NCBI RefSeq assembly: GCF_006171285.1
Contig: NZ_CP040889.1
Location: forward strand, 124,001 to 188,000
From: Leclercia adecarboxylata
GTDB lineage: Bacteria > Pseudomonadota > Gammaproteobacteria > Enterobacterales > Enterobacteriaceae
DNA: 64,000 bases
Reading direction: 5' to 3'
How positions within the stretch are numbered: position 1 is the stretch's first letter; the number at the start of each line of letters is the position of its first letter. Under the pieces are notes generated by a model. The model did not search any database. It was not told the origin of the DNA and saw only the letters and a list, made by a program, of their open reading frames with translations. Below, one piece after another: positions 17,180 to 25,912 of the stretch. The position numbers and the translations under genes were made by a program.

Positions 17180-18194
17180 GCGGTAATCCTGCAAAGTCTG
17201 ACAAGCAATGGTTAAAATTTTGAGCCTGAGGAATAAGTGTCTGGAGTTCGAGTTGATAGCACGCACTCACCACCGGCAACGGGACATTGGCATGCGTCAA
17301 AGAGGGAAAATCCGCTTCAATCGGAAGTGCAAACGCCTCTGTCAGCAAGAAATGACGTGTATAGAATTCAGCATGTTCAGTGAAATATCCGACGTGGCAA
17401 AGCGATCCCTCAAAAAGACAGGCCGCCGGAGCGTTTCCCTCAAACCGATGACGAAGACTGTAAATGAGGTCATTCAGGGTCGCGCCGGTGGGATGCTCGC
17501 TGAAGCGCAAACCGCACAACATGAGCGAGCCAGGCCGCTGCCAGTCCAGTTGTTCAAGCGCGTGGATGGTTACGCAAAAGCCCTGCTCTGCTGTGGTGCT
17601 TTTTACCTCAATGGCGCGTTCATCGAGTTCAAAATCCTGTAGGCCATGCTGCGGTCCTACCCATGCTTCGACTGCCGTTGACGGCGCAAGACCGCTCTCG
17701 ATTAACCGCTCCAGACACGTCAATTCCCCGATTAACCCCACTTCTTCTTCATGACTGAGTGGACAGGTATCGCGCTCCATAAACGCCTGCCATAAACGAA
17801 TCCGACGGAGCAGGGTTTCAAACAGACGCGGTTCAGAAACGTTCAGGAGCGAATGGAGAATATCCAGAATCATCGTCGTAAAGACATCCGCATTCCCCGT
17901 TTGCTGACGACGGATCATCAAACCGTTCTGCCGCCCCTCCTCTGTTCCGGTCATCTCAACGCGAAATCCTTTACAGGACGGCAGCGCCGTCGACCCCGGC
18001 GAAAGAGGATGAGGAAACACGGCAATCAGCATTTCTTCATTATCAGGCTGACGACGCCCGGCATGAAAGCTACAGCCCTGGTGCGTAAAAAGCCGAATCC
18101 CGCGCCAGCCCTGAGCGCCGGGCTGTTCGTCTATCTGAGATCGATCTAAGGCTTTCCAGGCCGCCAGCAGATCATCTTTACTCAGCCGCACCAT
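17166..18194 (-). CDS. PD-(D/E)XK motif nuclease (DUF4420) of MORC-type operon
   Basis: A 342-residue protein of the DUF4420/PF14390 type, the restriction-endonuclease-like component of MutL/MORC systems. The candidate active site is GLIGELTCLERLIESG (Glu), then LQDFELDERAIEVKSTT, giving the D...E-x-K arrangement of the PD-(D/E)XK fold. It is expected to cut DNA when the system is triggered. The gene overlaps the Z1 gene by 17 bases and the AIPR gene by 14, so the whole operon is translationally coupled. Confidence 0.82.
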   Translation of the reverse strand: MVRLSKDDLLAAWKALDRSQIDEQPGAQGWRGIRLFTHQGCSFHAGRRQPDNEEMLIAVFPHPLSPGSTALPSCKGFRVEMTGTEEGRQNGLMIRRQQTGNADVFTTMILDILHSLLNVSEPRLFETLLRRIRLWQAFMERDTCPLSHEEEVGLIGELTCLERLIESGLAPSTAVEAWVGPQHGLQDFELDERAIEVKSTTAEQGFCVTIHALEQLDWQRPGSLMLCGLRFSEHPTGATLNDLIYSLRHRFEGNAPAACLFEGSLCHVGYFTEHAEFYTRHFLLTEAFALPIEADFPSLTHANVPLPVVSACYQLELQTLIPQAQNFNHCLSDFAGLPHGTY

Positions 18195-21036
18195 ACTCTT
18201 GCTCCCACAGTACGTTGTTCACTTTGTACTCCACCGTTACCCCACTGCGGCTTCCCGGAAAACTGATGCCAAAAGCCACCACCGGCAAGGCATCGTCCTG
18301 ATGTTCCGCTGCCGACAACGCCTGTTGCGGGTCCAGTAAGTAAATGAGCAGTAGCCCTTTTTGACGCTGTGCCGGGATGTCGTTTATGCCAAATCCTTTG
18401 ATCCGACGCAGTACTACGCCACCAGGAATGACGGGCTCCTCTCGCCCTTCATTGCGTCCGGGATCGGCATGAAAAATACGCTGCGTTTCGGCCAACGCGG
18501 CAAGCCAGGTCGATTCATCGCAGTCAATCCCTTCATCGCGTGGGGAAAGTAAACGGCCAATAGAATAGCGGTCAGTGACCCCCTCAGACGCTTTACGCAT
18601 CATAAGCGGGACGGGGAAGCCACAGACAGCATGATGACGATCGACGCCCCCCCCTATCACCGCCACCGTCCATTGGGTGAGTTCATCAACACGATTCATC
18701 CGCGTAATGAAATCCGCCAGCAGTTTGCTGTTGGCTTTCCTGGCCTGAGCGTGGGTTTCATATTCCGTTAAGAAATCAATGATCGGCTCGGGAGAGACGT
18801 TTTGCCAAATGACCCCTTTCCATTTTTCAATCTTCTCTGCGCGCCGTCTCTCAGGGATCGGCGCGCCAGAACCGACACGCCCGGTCAGATGCTGGAAGGC
18901 CGCGTAGTTACGCTTGTGGTACTCCGGTTCTTTAAACAACGAAATCGTTTCGACCACCGTGCCACTGAAAGAGAGCCATAGTGAGCGCGCGCTACGCATT
19001 TTTAAAGGGGATGTCACCATTAACACGGGGTGTGATTTCACTTTTAGCCCGAAATCACGCGGGGTTCCGCCGCTGGCGACCATATTGTCAAACTCTTCCC
19101 GCAGCTCTTCTGAGGCATCCGCAATGTGCTCAAACCATTCAATCAGCTCATCGGTGGTATACAGCCGACATACATCCAGATATCCCTGTCGATAGCCAAA
19201 CCAGCGCCCCATCTGCATTAACGTGTCATACATGCGGGAGGCGCGTAAGAAATAACTGGTGCATAATCCCTCAAGTGTTAGCCCTCGAGCCAGTTTGTCT
19301 CCGCCAATAGCAATGACTTTTAAGCCTGTCGCACTGTCCGAATAATCAAGCGCATCCTTCGCCGTTCCGTTTATCATTCGTACCGACACGTTTTCGATCA
19401 CGGTATACAGCTTGTCGACGATCTCCCGCCACGCAAAGGCGTCGTCCGGAATCTGCTGCGGCATGACGTCGCGAATCGTCTGACCAGTCGGCAAAAAGTC
19501 GGCCTGCCAGAGTGATTCAAGCTGATGTAAAAAAGGCTCGTGTCCAATCCTTCGCGTCAGTCGCTGTCTCACGTCCTGAATGTAGGCGTCAATATGCTCA
19601 TAAACGACCGATTGCACTTTATTGAAGCGGGTCACATGGACCAGCATCGAACTGTGTTTATCTACATGACCGCGTAATTCTCTGACACAGCACGCCAGCA
19701 AAAAGCTATCGATGGCGTGTTTTAACGAGTCCGGGAAATGGGTTAGCGTATCGAGTGTGGGATAGTGCGAGCTCTTATGAGAAACCGGCATCCACCCTCT
19801 TTTTCCGTCATCGCTGCAATGATCGCTCACACGCCTGATCAAAGGCAGTTCACCGGTCCGCCCTTCCGCGGCGGCACGACCAAATACCCTCGCCGGGCCG
19901 ATGTAATTAGAAGGTGCGCCGAGGTTAATGATAAAGGCGGAAGGGAACAAATCCGGGCCTTCATCACGCGTTTCATTGCTCTCGTGAATAAAAATATTGG
20001 CAAAGGGCGTGGCAGTATAGCCGACATACGCCTTACGGCTGAACTGCATCAAAAGCTTACGAATCAGGCTATTGATTGCCGTTGGCTGATGTTCAGCATC
20101 CGGTTTTCCATCGTCATCGTAGACGATTTCCCCCGTATCAACTGAGGCATTATCCGCTTCATCATCAATCATCAGCAGCGGTAATTCCGAAACAAAACGC
20201 TTTCCGGTGACGGGGTCAACGCTGGTGGCAACATGGTTCTCAATCCAGGTATGCAGGCGTTTCAGAATAGATTTATTTTTCTTTACCACGAACAACCAGG
20301 GCCGTTGCTCGGGGCTGATTCCCAGATTCTTAGCCACTCCGGCACTGAAGTCGCCCTTTTCAGATCGGTTGGTGACGTAATTGGGACGAATGACGGGATC
20401 GCTATCAATATCGCCTACCCCAATGATGGTCACTTTTTCTCTGAGTGGACTCGTCTCGTAGCCAAGAAATCCTTCATCCAGACGCATTTGGGTCTGCGAG
20501 CGGAGGTTATTATGCAAACCCGCAAGCACAATGATTATTTTATATCCCGCATCCGCGGCTTTACAGATTAGACCGGTATAGTGGCTGGTTTTCCCCGACT
20601 GAACATGGCCGACCACCAGACCACGCCGGTCCCAGCGCCCTTCCCGCCCTGGCTGCTCAAGTAATCCCAGAACACGATCCGTAGAACGGTCAAGGGTATC
20701 CAGGACTCCCCAAGGCATCGTTTTACCAAGCCATTGGCGATAGCGATGCCAGTAGCGCCACTCGCGTTTCGCATCTGCGGTCAGCCAAGGATGATGTCCT
20801 TCATTATTACTCAGAGAAGTATCTTCGCCCATCCAGATGCTATAACGGCGGATCAACTCTTCGACCAAAACCTCCCGGTTATCAAGGCGGCTCCACTCCG
20901 GTTTCATCTGACAAACCATGTCAATATGTTGGCGCAGAATGCCAGGGGAGATCGTGCTTTTATCCTGGCCTTGCAGGAGCGTTTGCACAATCTGCAATAC
21001 ACTCAGTTGCGTGTCATCCAGGGGATTCAGACTCAT
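18178..21036 (-). CDS. Z1-domain superfamily II helicase-like ATPase
   Basis: A 952-residue protein. Walker A is GHVQSGKTSHYTG (about residue 145), Walker B LMIDDEADNAS (about 290) and motif III-like GYTATPFANIF (about 338), which define a superfamily II ATPase. The following region, including VIAIGGDKLARGLTLEGL and MGRWFGYRQGY (helicase motifs V and VI), belongs to the Z1 (PF10593) unit. It probably translocates on or remodels DNA for the associated nuclease. The start codon overlaps the upstream GHKL ATPase stop as ATGA. Confidence 0.88.
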   Translation of the reverse strand: MSLNPLDDTQLSVLQIVQTLLQGQDKSTISPGILRQHIDMVCQMKPEWSRLDNREVLVEELIRRYSIWMGEDTSLSNNEGHHPWLTADAKREWRYWHRYRQWLGKTMPWGVLDTLDRSTDRVLGLLEQPGREGRWDRRGLVVGHVQSGKTSHYTGLICKAADAGYKIIIVLAGLHNNLRSQTQMRLDEGFLGYETSPLREKVTIIGVGDIDSDPVIRPNYVTNRSEKGDFSAGVAKNLGISPEQRPWLFVVKKNKSILKRLHTWIENHVATSVDPVTGKRFVSELPLLMIDDEADNASVDTGEIVYDDDGKPDAEHQPTAINSLIRKLLMQFSRKAYVGYTATPFANIFIHESNETRDEGPDLFPSAFIINLGAPSNYIGPARVFGRAAAEGRTGELPLIRRVSDHCSDDGKRGWMPVSHKSSHYPTLDTLTHFPDSLKHAIDSFLLACCVRELRGHVDKHSSMLVHVTRFNKVQSVVYEHIDAYIQDVRQRLTRRIGHEPFLHQLESLWQADFLPTGQTIRDVMPQQIPDDAFAWREIVDKLYTVIENVSVRMINGTAKDALDYSDSATGLKVIAIGGDKLARGLTLEGLCTSYFLRASRMYDTLMQMGRWFGYRQGYLDVCRLYTTDELIEWFEHIADASEELREEFDNMVASGGTPRDFGLKVKSHPVLMVTSPLKMRSARSLWLSFSGTVVETISLFKEPEYHKRNYAAFQHLTGRVGSGAPIPERRRAEKIEKWKGVIWQNVSPEPIIDFLTEYETHAQARKANSKLLADFITRMNRVDELTQWTVAVIGGGVDRHHAVCGFPVPLMMRKASEGVTDRYSIGRLLSPRDEGIDCDESTWLAALAETQRIFHADPGRNEGREEPVIPGGVVLRRIKGFGINDIPAQRQKGLLLIYLLDPQQALSAAEHQDDALPVVAFGISFPGSRSGVTVEYKVNNVLWEQEYGAAE

Positions 21037-22535
21037 AGCGATTTCTCTTGTTGATCGTCGGGGAGTTGTGCAATTAATTCGGGATAATTATCGAAAGGTT
21101 CCATATTTTGCAGATGCTGTTTCGCCAGTGCCGGTGACATCGCCTGCTGACCAACCAGGGTCTGGTACATGACCTGCAATACGGATAACACCTCTGCGGG
21201 CGGCGCGGTTTCAAAGCCTGTCCGCGGCGTCTCTTTTGTCTCAGCCGTATCAAGCCAGATTTGCTGAACCGGAACGGTTTCCTCAATCAGTCTTATCATG
21301 GCCTGAATTTGTGGGGATAACTCACCAGCCTGCGAGAGGACATTGCTGATGACAGGATGTTGTAACGAAATCTGGTAACGAACACCTGATGACGTCTTCT
21401 GCGCCTGCCAGAGATGAACGAGTTCCTCACCGGGTTTGCGCTTATTCATTTTCCCGCGTTTGGCAAATGTCTTTACCGCACGATCGCGTGTTGATTGCGC
21501 CAGCTGAGTTAACCAAGGACGCAGCGAAACCGGTGGGCGCGCCATCGATTTACGAATATCAATCTTCCAGTCTATGTCGGCATCATTAGGGATATCCAGA
21601 CGGATCCGCGCAAGGCGGTGGGTTTCATCTTTCGTCCAGGCCCGGGGATTTCCAAGTCCAAGCCAGTTGCCCGCCACCAGCAATCGCTCATTCCGGTATA
21701 CATAAAATCCTTGCTGAGCCGTCCAGCCTGCCGGTCCTTGAGCCTGTTGATACTCCTGCGTCGTCAGGTGATCCTGATGCGGCAGAACATGACACTCCAC
21801 CTTCACGGCAGGAGCGCCTGGCGCCATTGCCGAAGGCGAATGCCAGGGCTTGGAAGGATGCCCGCTGAGAAAGGGATCCCAGGCTTTAATTTTGCGACCA
21901 TTGAGGGTGAGAGTGAGTCGGGGAGCGTTCCCCTCAAGGAATCGGTGAAATACCATCGCCAGATGTTGTTCAACGCCATCCATCAGATTGAGGAAATCTT
22001 TCTCACCGTAGCCGGGAGTGACAATTCGGTCTAAAACGCCCCACAGCACCACCGTACCGTGGGAGTCAGGTTCCGCATTTGCTAACGCCTCCTGACTCCC
22101 TGGGTCAGCACCTTCAAGCAAATACCAACCGTCGTCCGTACTGGCGGCGAGAATGTCCAGATCCCACCGCAGGATGGTCGTTATCCCCTCTTTTTTAGAG
22201 GAGACCGTCAGGCGACGACATTGCGAAAAGGAGGCGGTTTTGAGTCCAAGACCGAAGCGGCCCAAATCGTGTCCTGAGCGCTTTGTCAGCGGATTTTTGA
22301 CCCCCAGCCGCATCGCAACATCCAGTTCAGCGGCCGACATGCCGCAACCATTATCCCGAACCACGATAAAGCTATCCGACTCACGCCAGTGAAAAGTCAG
22401 ATCGACCTTACGAGCACCAGCACTAATGCTGTTGTCGATGATATCAGCCAGTGCGGTGGCGGTGTTGTAACCAAGCCCTCGTAGAGCTTCGATCATAATG
22501 GCTGCATTCGGTGGCGCATGGCGCATGGTCGTCAT
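21033..22535 (-). CDS. MutL/MORC-like GHKL ATPase
   Basis: About 500 residues. The N-terminal GHKL ATPase motifs are clear: ATALADIIDNSISAGARKVD (motif I with the catalytic Glu-like/Asn residues), VVRDNGCGMSAAELD (motif II) and GHDLGRFGLGLKTASFSQC (motif III lid). Iyer, Abhiman and Aravind described such bacterial MutL-like proteins in restriction systems as relatives of eukaryotic MORC ATPases. It is thought to clamp on DNA on ATP binding. The start ATG 22535 overlaps the sigma-factor stop by four bases; the longer ORF to 22574 lies within the sigma gene. Confidence 0.87.
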   Translation of the reverse strand: MTTMRHAPPNAAIMIEALRGLGYNTATALADIIDNSISAGARKVDLTFHWRESDSFIVVRDNGCGMSAAELDVAMRLGVKNPLTKRSGHDLGRFGLGLKTASFSQCRRLTVSSKKEGITTILRWDLDILAASTDDGWYLLEGADPGSQEALANAEPDSHGTVVLWGVLDRIVTPGYGEKDFLNLMDGVEQHLAMVFHRFLEGNAPRLTLTLNGRKIKAWDPFLSGHPSKPWHSPSAMAPGAPAVKVECHVLPHQDHLTTQEYQQAQGPAGWTAQQGFYVYRNERLLVAGNWLGLGNPRAWTKDETHRLARIRLDIPNDADIDWKIDIRKSMARPPVSLRPWLTQLAQSTRDRAVKTFAKRGKMNKRKPGEELVHLWQAQKTSSGVRYQISLQHPVISNVLSQAGELSPQIQAMIRLIEETVPVQQIWLDTAETKETPRTGFETAPPAEVLSVLQVMYQTLVGQQAMSPALAKQHLQNMEPFDNYPELIAQLPDDQQEKSL

Positions 22536-24526
22536 TCTTCTTCTTCCTGCATCTCGCTCAACGCGGTTTCCCATTCTTCGACGAAGCCGCCTAATTTCGA
22601 CGCCCGGCTGTGATGACGGAGCTTACGGAGCGCTTTGGCTTCTATCTGACGTATCCTTTCTCGCGTGACATCAAACTGTTTACCCACCTCTTCCAGCGTG
22701 AAATCTTGCGCCATACCGATGCCAAAACGCATTTTTATGATCTGTGTTTCGCGTGGCAACAGCGTATTCAGAACCGATGAAATATGTTCTCTTAGCTCCA
22801 GAGACTGAACGGGAGCACTAGTGAAATCCCTTCTGGTCAGCAGCGCGTCTCCCGACAATGCTGCTTCGCGGTCCTGAGTGTCGTCATGAAAATCACCAAT
22901 CAGCGCCGTCTGTTCTTCATATTTAGCCATCCGAAGAAGTTGACGCTCTGGCAGGTCGGTCATTTCCTGCAACCGTTTGAGGGTGGGCGTTATCCCTTGG
23001 CGATGCAGCAACTGCTCCCGACTGCTCCGCCAGCGCCTGAATTGCTCATAGAAGTGAACGGGTAAACGGATGAGCTGCGCCTGATCGGCAATTGCACGGG
23101 TGATCTTCTGGCGGATCCACCAGGAGGCATAAGTGGAGAATTTAAATCCACGCCGATAGTCGAATTTTTCAACGGCCTTGATCAAGCCCAGATTACCTTC
23201 CTGGATCAGGTCCTCGATATCTAATCCTCGCCCGCAGTGTTTTTTCGCAATCGCGACCACAAGACGTAAATTGGCGTGGATTAACCCTTCCCATGCGTCT
23301 CTGTAACTACGGACATACAGACTGATATTATGGCATTCATCAGGGATGAGCGTTTGGGCGCGCTCGACTATCTGCTGCAGGTCACGGTACTCCGGGCGAG
23401 GGGTATGATTATCCTGGTACTCTTCAGCTTTCCCACTTCTCAGCAGAATGAGCAGATCGTTAAAGGTGATGGCGTCATCGTCATCGGCTGCGGAAGAGAT
23501 TTCCTCATCCGCTTCTTCCGCGTCGTCATCCTCTTCAGTAATCTCAGGCGATGTCGCGGGAAGGCAATTCGGATGCAGCAACTGTAGATATTCTGCTTCG
23601 GGTAATCTCGCCAGGATCGTCATCAAGTTGATAAGCGCCGTATCCATGCGCTGCCCGAGTCGCTCTTCCTTTGTTTTATCGACGACATCCCATTGGCGAA
23701 TGTCCACAAGATAACGTTCAAAGATGCCGGACTGCCGCAATGCACCGAAAGCGTCAAACCAGGGCTCGAGATCATCACTCGCCGCTAATTCCCCACAGGC
23801 ATCACTTTCCGGGAAAGCATCATCGCCATCCACAATCAAAGGTAAGTCCTTGATCAATGCCTCTACGCTGAGCCGGAATTCAGGCCACGGCATGCCGAAA
23901 TCATCTTCCCCGGCAGACCGGATGTCACGCACAGAGACACGACCGACATCAAGTGCGCTAGTGAGCAACGTTGAGAAATGGGGATAATTTTGCGGAGAGT
24001 GAGAAACTGGCGTCGGCGGGTCAGGAAGGAAGAGTTCAATATCGATCCACTCAGCTGCGTTATCTATCGGGCGATAGCGGGATAATAATTGCTGAGCCTC
24101 AGCGGAAGCGTGTCGTAATGTCAGATTATCTTCGGCGGGTTCCGATTCGATTTCAGCATCCCACTGCATAAAATCCATTGCGTCTTCGGTTTCGGGAGGT
24201 TCTGTTTCGACATCGGCTTCAATTACAAGCTCAACGTTTGCCTCATCATCTAGCCCCCCTGCTAGTTGCTGCCCGTCAGGCGGAGGAGATTGCCGATAAC
24301 GAGCTAACAGATCACGCAGCGTTTGCTCCTGCGCGAGGTCACTGGCGCAAAACCCAAGGTTGTTTTGATGTTCAACATCAACACCCGCACGCAACAACAT
24401 TTCGCAAATAGCGAAATGCCCATTCTGGGCCGCAATCATCAATGGGCTATTTCCCAGAGAATCTCGTGAATCTTTCGGCAATCCCCTGCTGAGATGGTAA
24501 TCCTCCCGAAAAAGCAGTGTGTTCAT
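22532..24526 (-). CDS. Ankyrin-repeat/RpoD-like sigma-70 factor fusion (5'-truncated, IS-supplied start)
   Basis: A 664-residue protein. Residues about 13-80 form ankyrin-repeat sequence (LGNSPLMIAAQNGHFAICEM, LLRAGVDVEHQNN). The middle is acidic. From about residue 420 it is a primary-type sigma factor: region 2 VEKFDYRRGFKFSTYASWWI (core and -10 binding), region 3, and region 4 TLEEVGKQFDVTRERIRQIE (-35 binding), nearly identical to RpoD. It probably redirects RNA polymerase to operon or phage promoters, with the ankyrin part as sensor (inference). The first ten or so residues come from the terminus of the adjacent IS, so the native N-terminus is lost. Its stop overlaps the GHKL gene as ATGA. 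Confidence 0.85.
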   Translation of the reverse strand: MNTLLFREDYHLSRGLPKDSRDSLGNSPLMIAAQNGHFAICEMLLRAGVDVEHQNNLGFCASDLAQEQTLRDLLARYRQSPPPDGQQLAGGLDDEANVELVIEADVETEPPETEDAMDFMQWDAEIESEPAEDNLTLRHASAEAQQLLSRYRPIDNAAEWIDIELFLPDPPTPVSHSPQNYPHFSTLLTSALDVGRVSVRDIRSAGEDDFGMPWPEFRLSVEALIKDLPLIVDGDDAFPESDACGELAASDDLEPWFDAFGALRQSGIFERYLVDIRQWDVVDKTKEERLGQRMDTALINLMTILARLPEAEYLQLLHPNCLPATSPEITEEDDDAEEADEEISSAADDDDAITFNDLLILLRSGKAEEYQDNHTPRPEYRDLQQIVERAQTLIPDECHNISLYVRSYRDAWEGLIHANLRLVVAIAKKHCGRGLDIEDLIQEGNLGLIKAVEKFDYRRGFKFSTYASWWIRQKITRAIADQAQLIRLPVHFYEQFRRWRSSREQLLHRQGITPTLKRLQEMTDLPERQLLRMAKYEEQTALIGDFHDDTQDREAALSGDALLTRRDFTSAPVQSLELREHISSVLNTLLPRETQIIKMRFGIGMAQDFTLEEVGKQFDVTRERIRQIEAKALRKLRHHSRASKLGGFVEEWETALSEMQEEEE

Positions 24527-24565
24527 AAGTAGAATTTTCTCGTAATCTCAACTGAGGAGATCTCT

Positions 24566-24832
24566 ATGAAAAAATCACGTTTCACCGACAGCCAAATCAT
24601 GACCATTCTGAAACAGGCTGAAGCCGGAACACCGGTCCCTGAGCTGTGCCGGGAACATGGCTTCAGCAGCGCCAGCTTCTATAAATGGCGGTCAAAGTTT
24701 GGCGGGATGGATGCCTCTCTGATGGCGCGTCTCAAAGAACTGGAAGATGAAAATCGGCGTCTTAAGAAAATGTATGCCGAAGAGCGACTTAAAGCTGAAG
24801 TTATTCAGGAAGCTATGTCAAAAAAGTGGTGA
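24566..24832 (+). CDS. IS3-family transposase OrfA
   Basis: An 88-residue helix-turn-helix protein ([36 protein letters not shown]) with a C-terminal leucine-zipper-like stretch. It is the DNA-binding subunit of an IS3-family transposase. Near its end, an A-AAA-AAG slippery heptamer at 24820-24826 in the correct register would allow programmed -1 frameshifting to make the OrfAB fusion transposase. Its GAGGAGA ribosome-binding site lies inside the left end of the element. Confidence 0.9.
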   Translation: MKKSRFTDSQIMTILKQAEAGTPVPELCREHGFSSASFYKWRSKFGGMDASLMARLKELEDENRRLKKMYAEERLKAEVIQEAMSKKW

Positions 24833-25653
24833 GGCCATCTCAACGCCGACAGATGGCCAGACACGCCGTCAGCACGCAGCAAATCAGTATCCGCCTGGCC
24901 TGCCAGATTTTTTCTGTCAGTGAAACGTGCTATCGATATCTGCCACGTCTTTCTGTAGAAAATCAGCGTATTGCTGGCTGGCTACTGCGCATTACAGGCA
25001 GCCAGCGGAACTGGGGTTTTGGTTTGTGCTTTTTGTACCTGCGTAATGTGAAAGGTTTTCGCTGGAACCATAAACGCGTTTATCGAATTTACTGCGAATT
25101 ATCACTGAATATGCGGATCAAACCTAAAAAGAGGCTGAAGCGTGATAAGCCAGAGCCGCTTGCGGTGCCGGAATACAGCAACGAATGCTGGTCAATGGAC
25201 TTCATGCATGATCAGCTTTCAGATGGCCGTTCAGTTCGGCTTTTGAACATTATTGATGACTTCAACCGGGAAGCCCTGGCAATAGAAGTGGACTTCTCGC
25301 TGCCGTCCAGTCGGGTAAAACGCACACTTGAGCAGATCATTGAATGGCGAGGTAAACCCGCCGCAATCAGATGTGACAACGGCCCGGAATACACGAGCCA
25401 CGAATTAATAAACTGGGCGGAGGATAACGGAATAAAACTCAACTTTATTCAGCCGGGAAATCCGCAACAAAACGCTTATATTGAGCGCTATAACCGGACA
25501 GTGCGTTATGACTGGCTGGGGCAGTATTTATTTTGTTCGCTGGATGAATTACAACGCTACGCGACAGAATGGCAGTGGTTTTATAATCACGAAAGGCCGA
25601 ATATGGCACTGGGTGGTTATACGCCAAGACAACATGAGCTGCGCACAGCCTAA
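24826..25653 (+). CDS. IS3-family transposase OrfB (DDE integrase domain)
   Basis: A 275-residue catalytic subunit with an integrase core: the first Asp in [11 protein letters not shown], the second in [15 protein letters not shown], the Glu in [10 protein letters not shown], followed by the typical [17 protein letters not shown]. It overlaps orfA in the -1 frame, consistent with expression by frameshifting at 24820-24826. The reading frame is intact, so the element may be active. Confidence 0.9.
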   Translation: MVRPSQRRQMARHAVSTQQISIRLACQIFSVSETCYRYLPRLSVENQRIAGWLLRITGSQRNWGFGLCFLYLRNVKGFRWNHKRVYRIYCELSLNMRIKPKKRLKRDKPEPLAVPEYSNECWSMDFMHDQLSDGRSVRLLNIIDDFNREALAIEVDFSLPSSRVKRTLEQIIEWRGKPAAIRCDNGPEYTSHELINWAEDNGIKLNFIQPGNPQQNAYIERYNRTVRYDWLGQYLFCSLDELQRYATEWQWFYNHERPNMALGGYTPRQHELRTA

Positions 25654-25687
25654 GTTCTACTATTGACCTCTGCTAAAAATGGGGGGA

Positions 25688-25912
25688 TTACCGTATTATA
25701 TCGTTTTCGAAAAGACTGTATTGCTCTAAACCTTCGACATTCCCGCCAGCAATAAAAACAGGGTTGTCAGAATGGATGGAGTCCCTAGTTGTGTCCGAAA
25801 TTCGAACAATCCGTATCCCTTCCTCTGCATATAATGATGAATTAAATGCATAGCCTTTTTTATATGTAACCACTTCACCAAGATAACTTTCACTCCACCC
25901 CTTAGGCACCAT
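25688..25912 (-). pseudogene. hsdS: Type I restriction specificity subunit hsdS, N-terminal fragment cut by IS
   Basis: Only 74 codons remain of a protein normally about 400 residues. VPKGWSESYLGEVVTYKKGY is the typical start of the first target-recognition domain of HsdS, and GIRIVRISD continues it. The frame runs into the IS3 terminus at about 25693 and stops at once. The first codons overlap the hsdM 3' end by 11 bases, the normal hsdM-hsdS coupling. No remaining hsdS or any hsdR is found in the window, so specificity is lost. Confidence 0.88.

Larger units (their letters stand above)
24495..25693 (+). mobile_element. IS3-family insertion sequence (copy 1)
   Basis: About 1.2 kb with overlapping orfA and orfB. 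Related terminal inverted repeats can be aligned: the left end starts TGGTAATCC at 24495 and the right end finishes GGATTACC at 25692, with further matches (AGCAG, GTAGAA) inward. Flanking bases differ on the two sides, so no target duplication is visible. Together with the gene truncations on both sides, this suggests an IS-mediated deletion. The left terminus lies within the sigma gene; the right terminus lies within hsdS. Confidence 0.82.
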
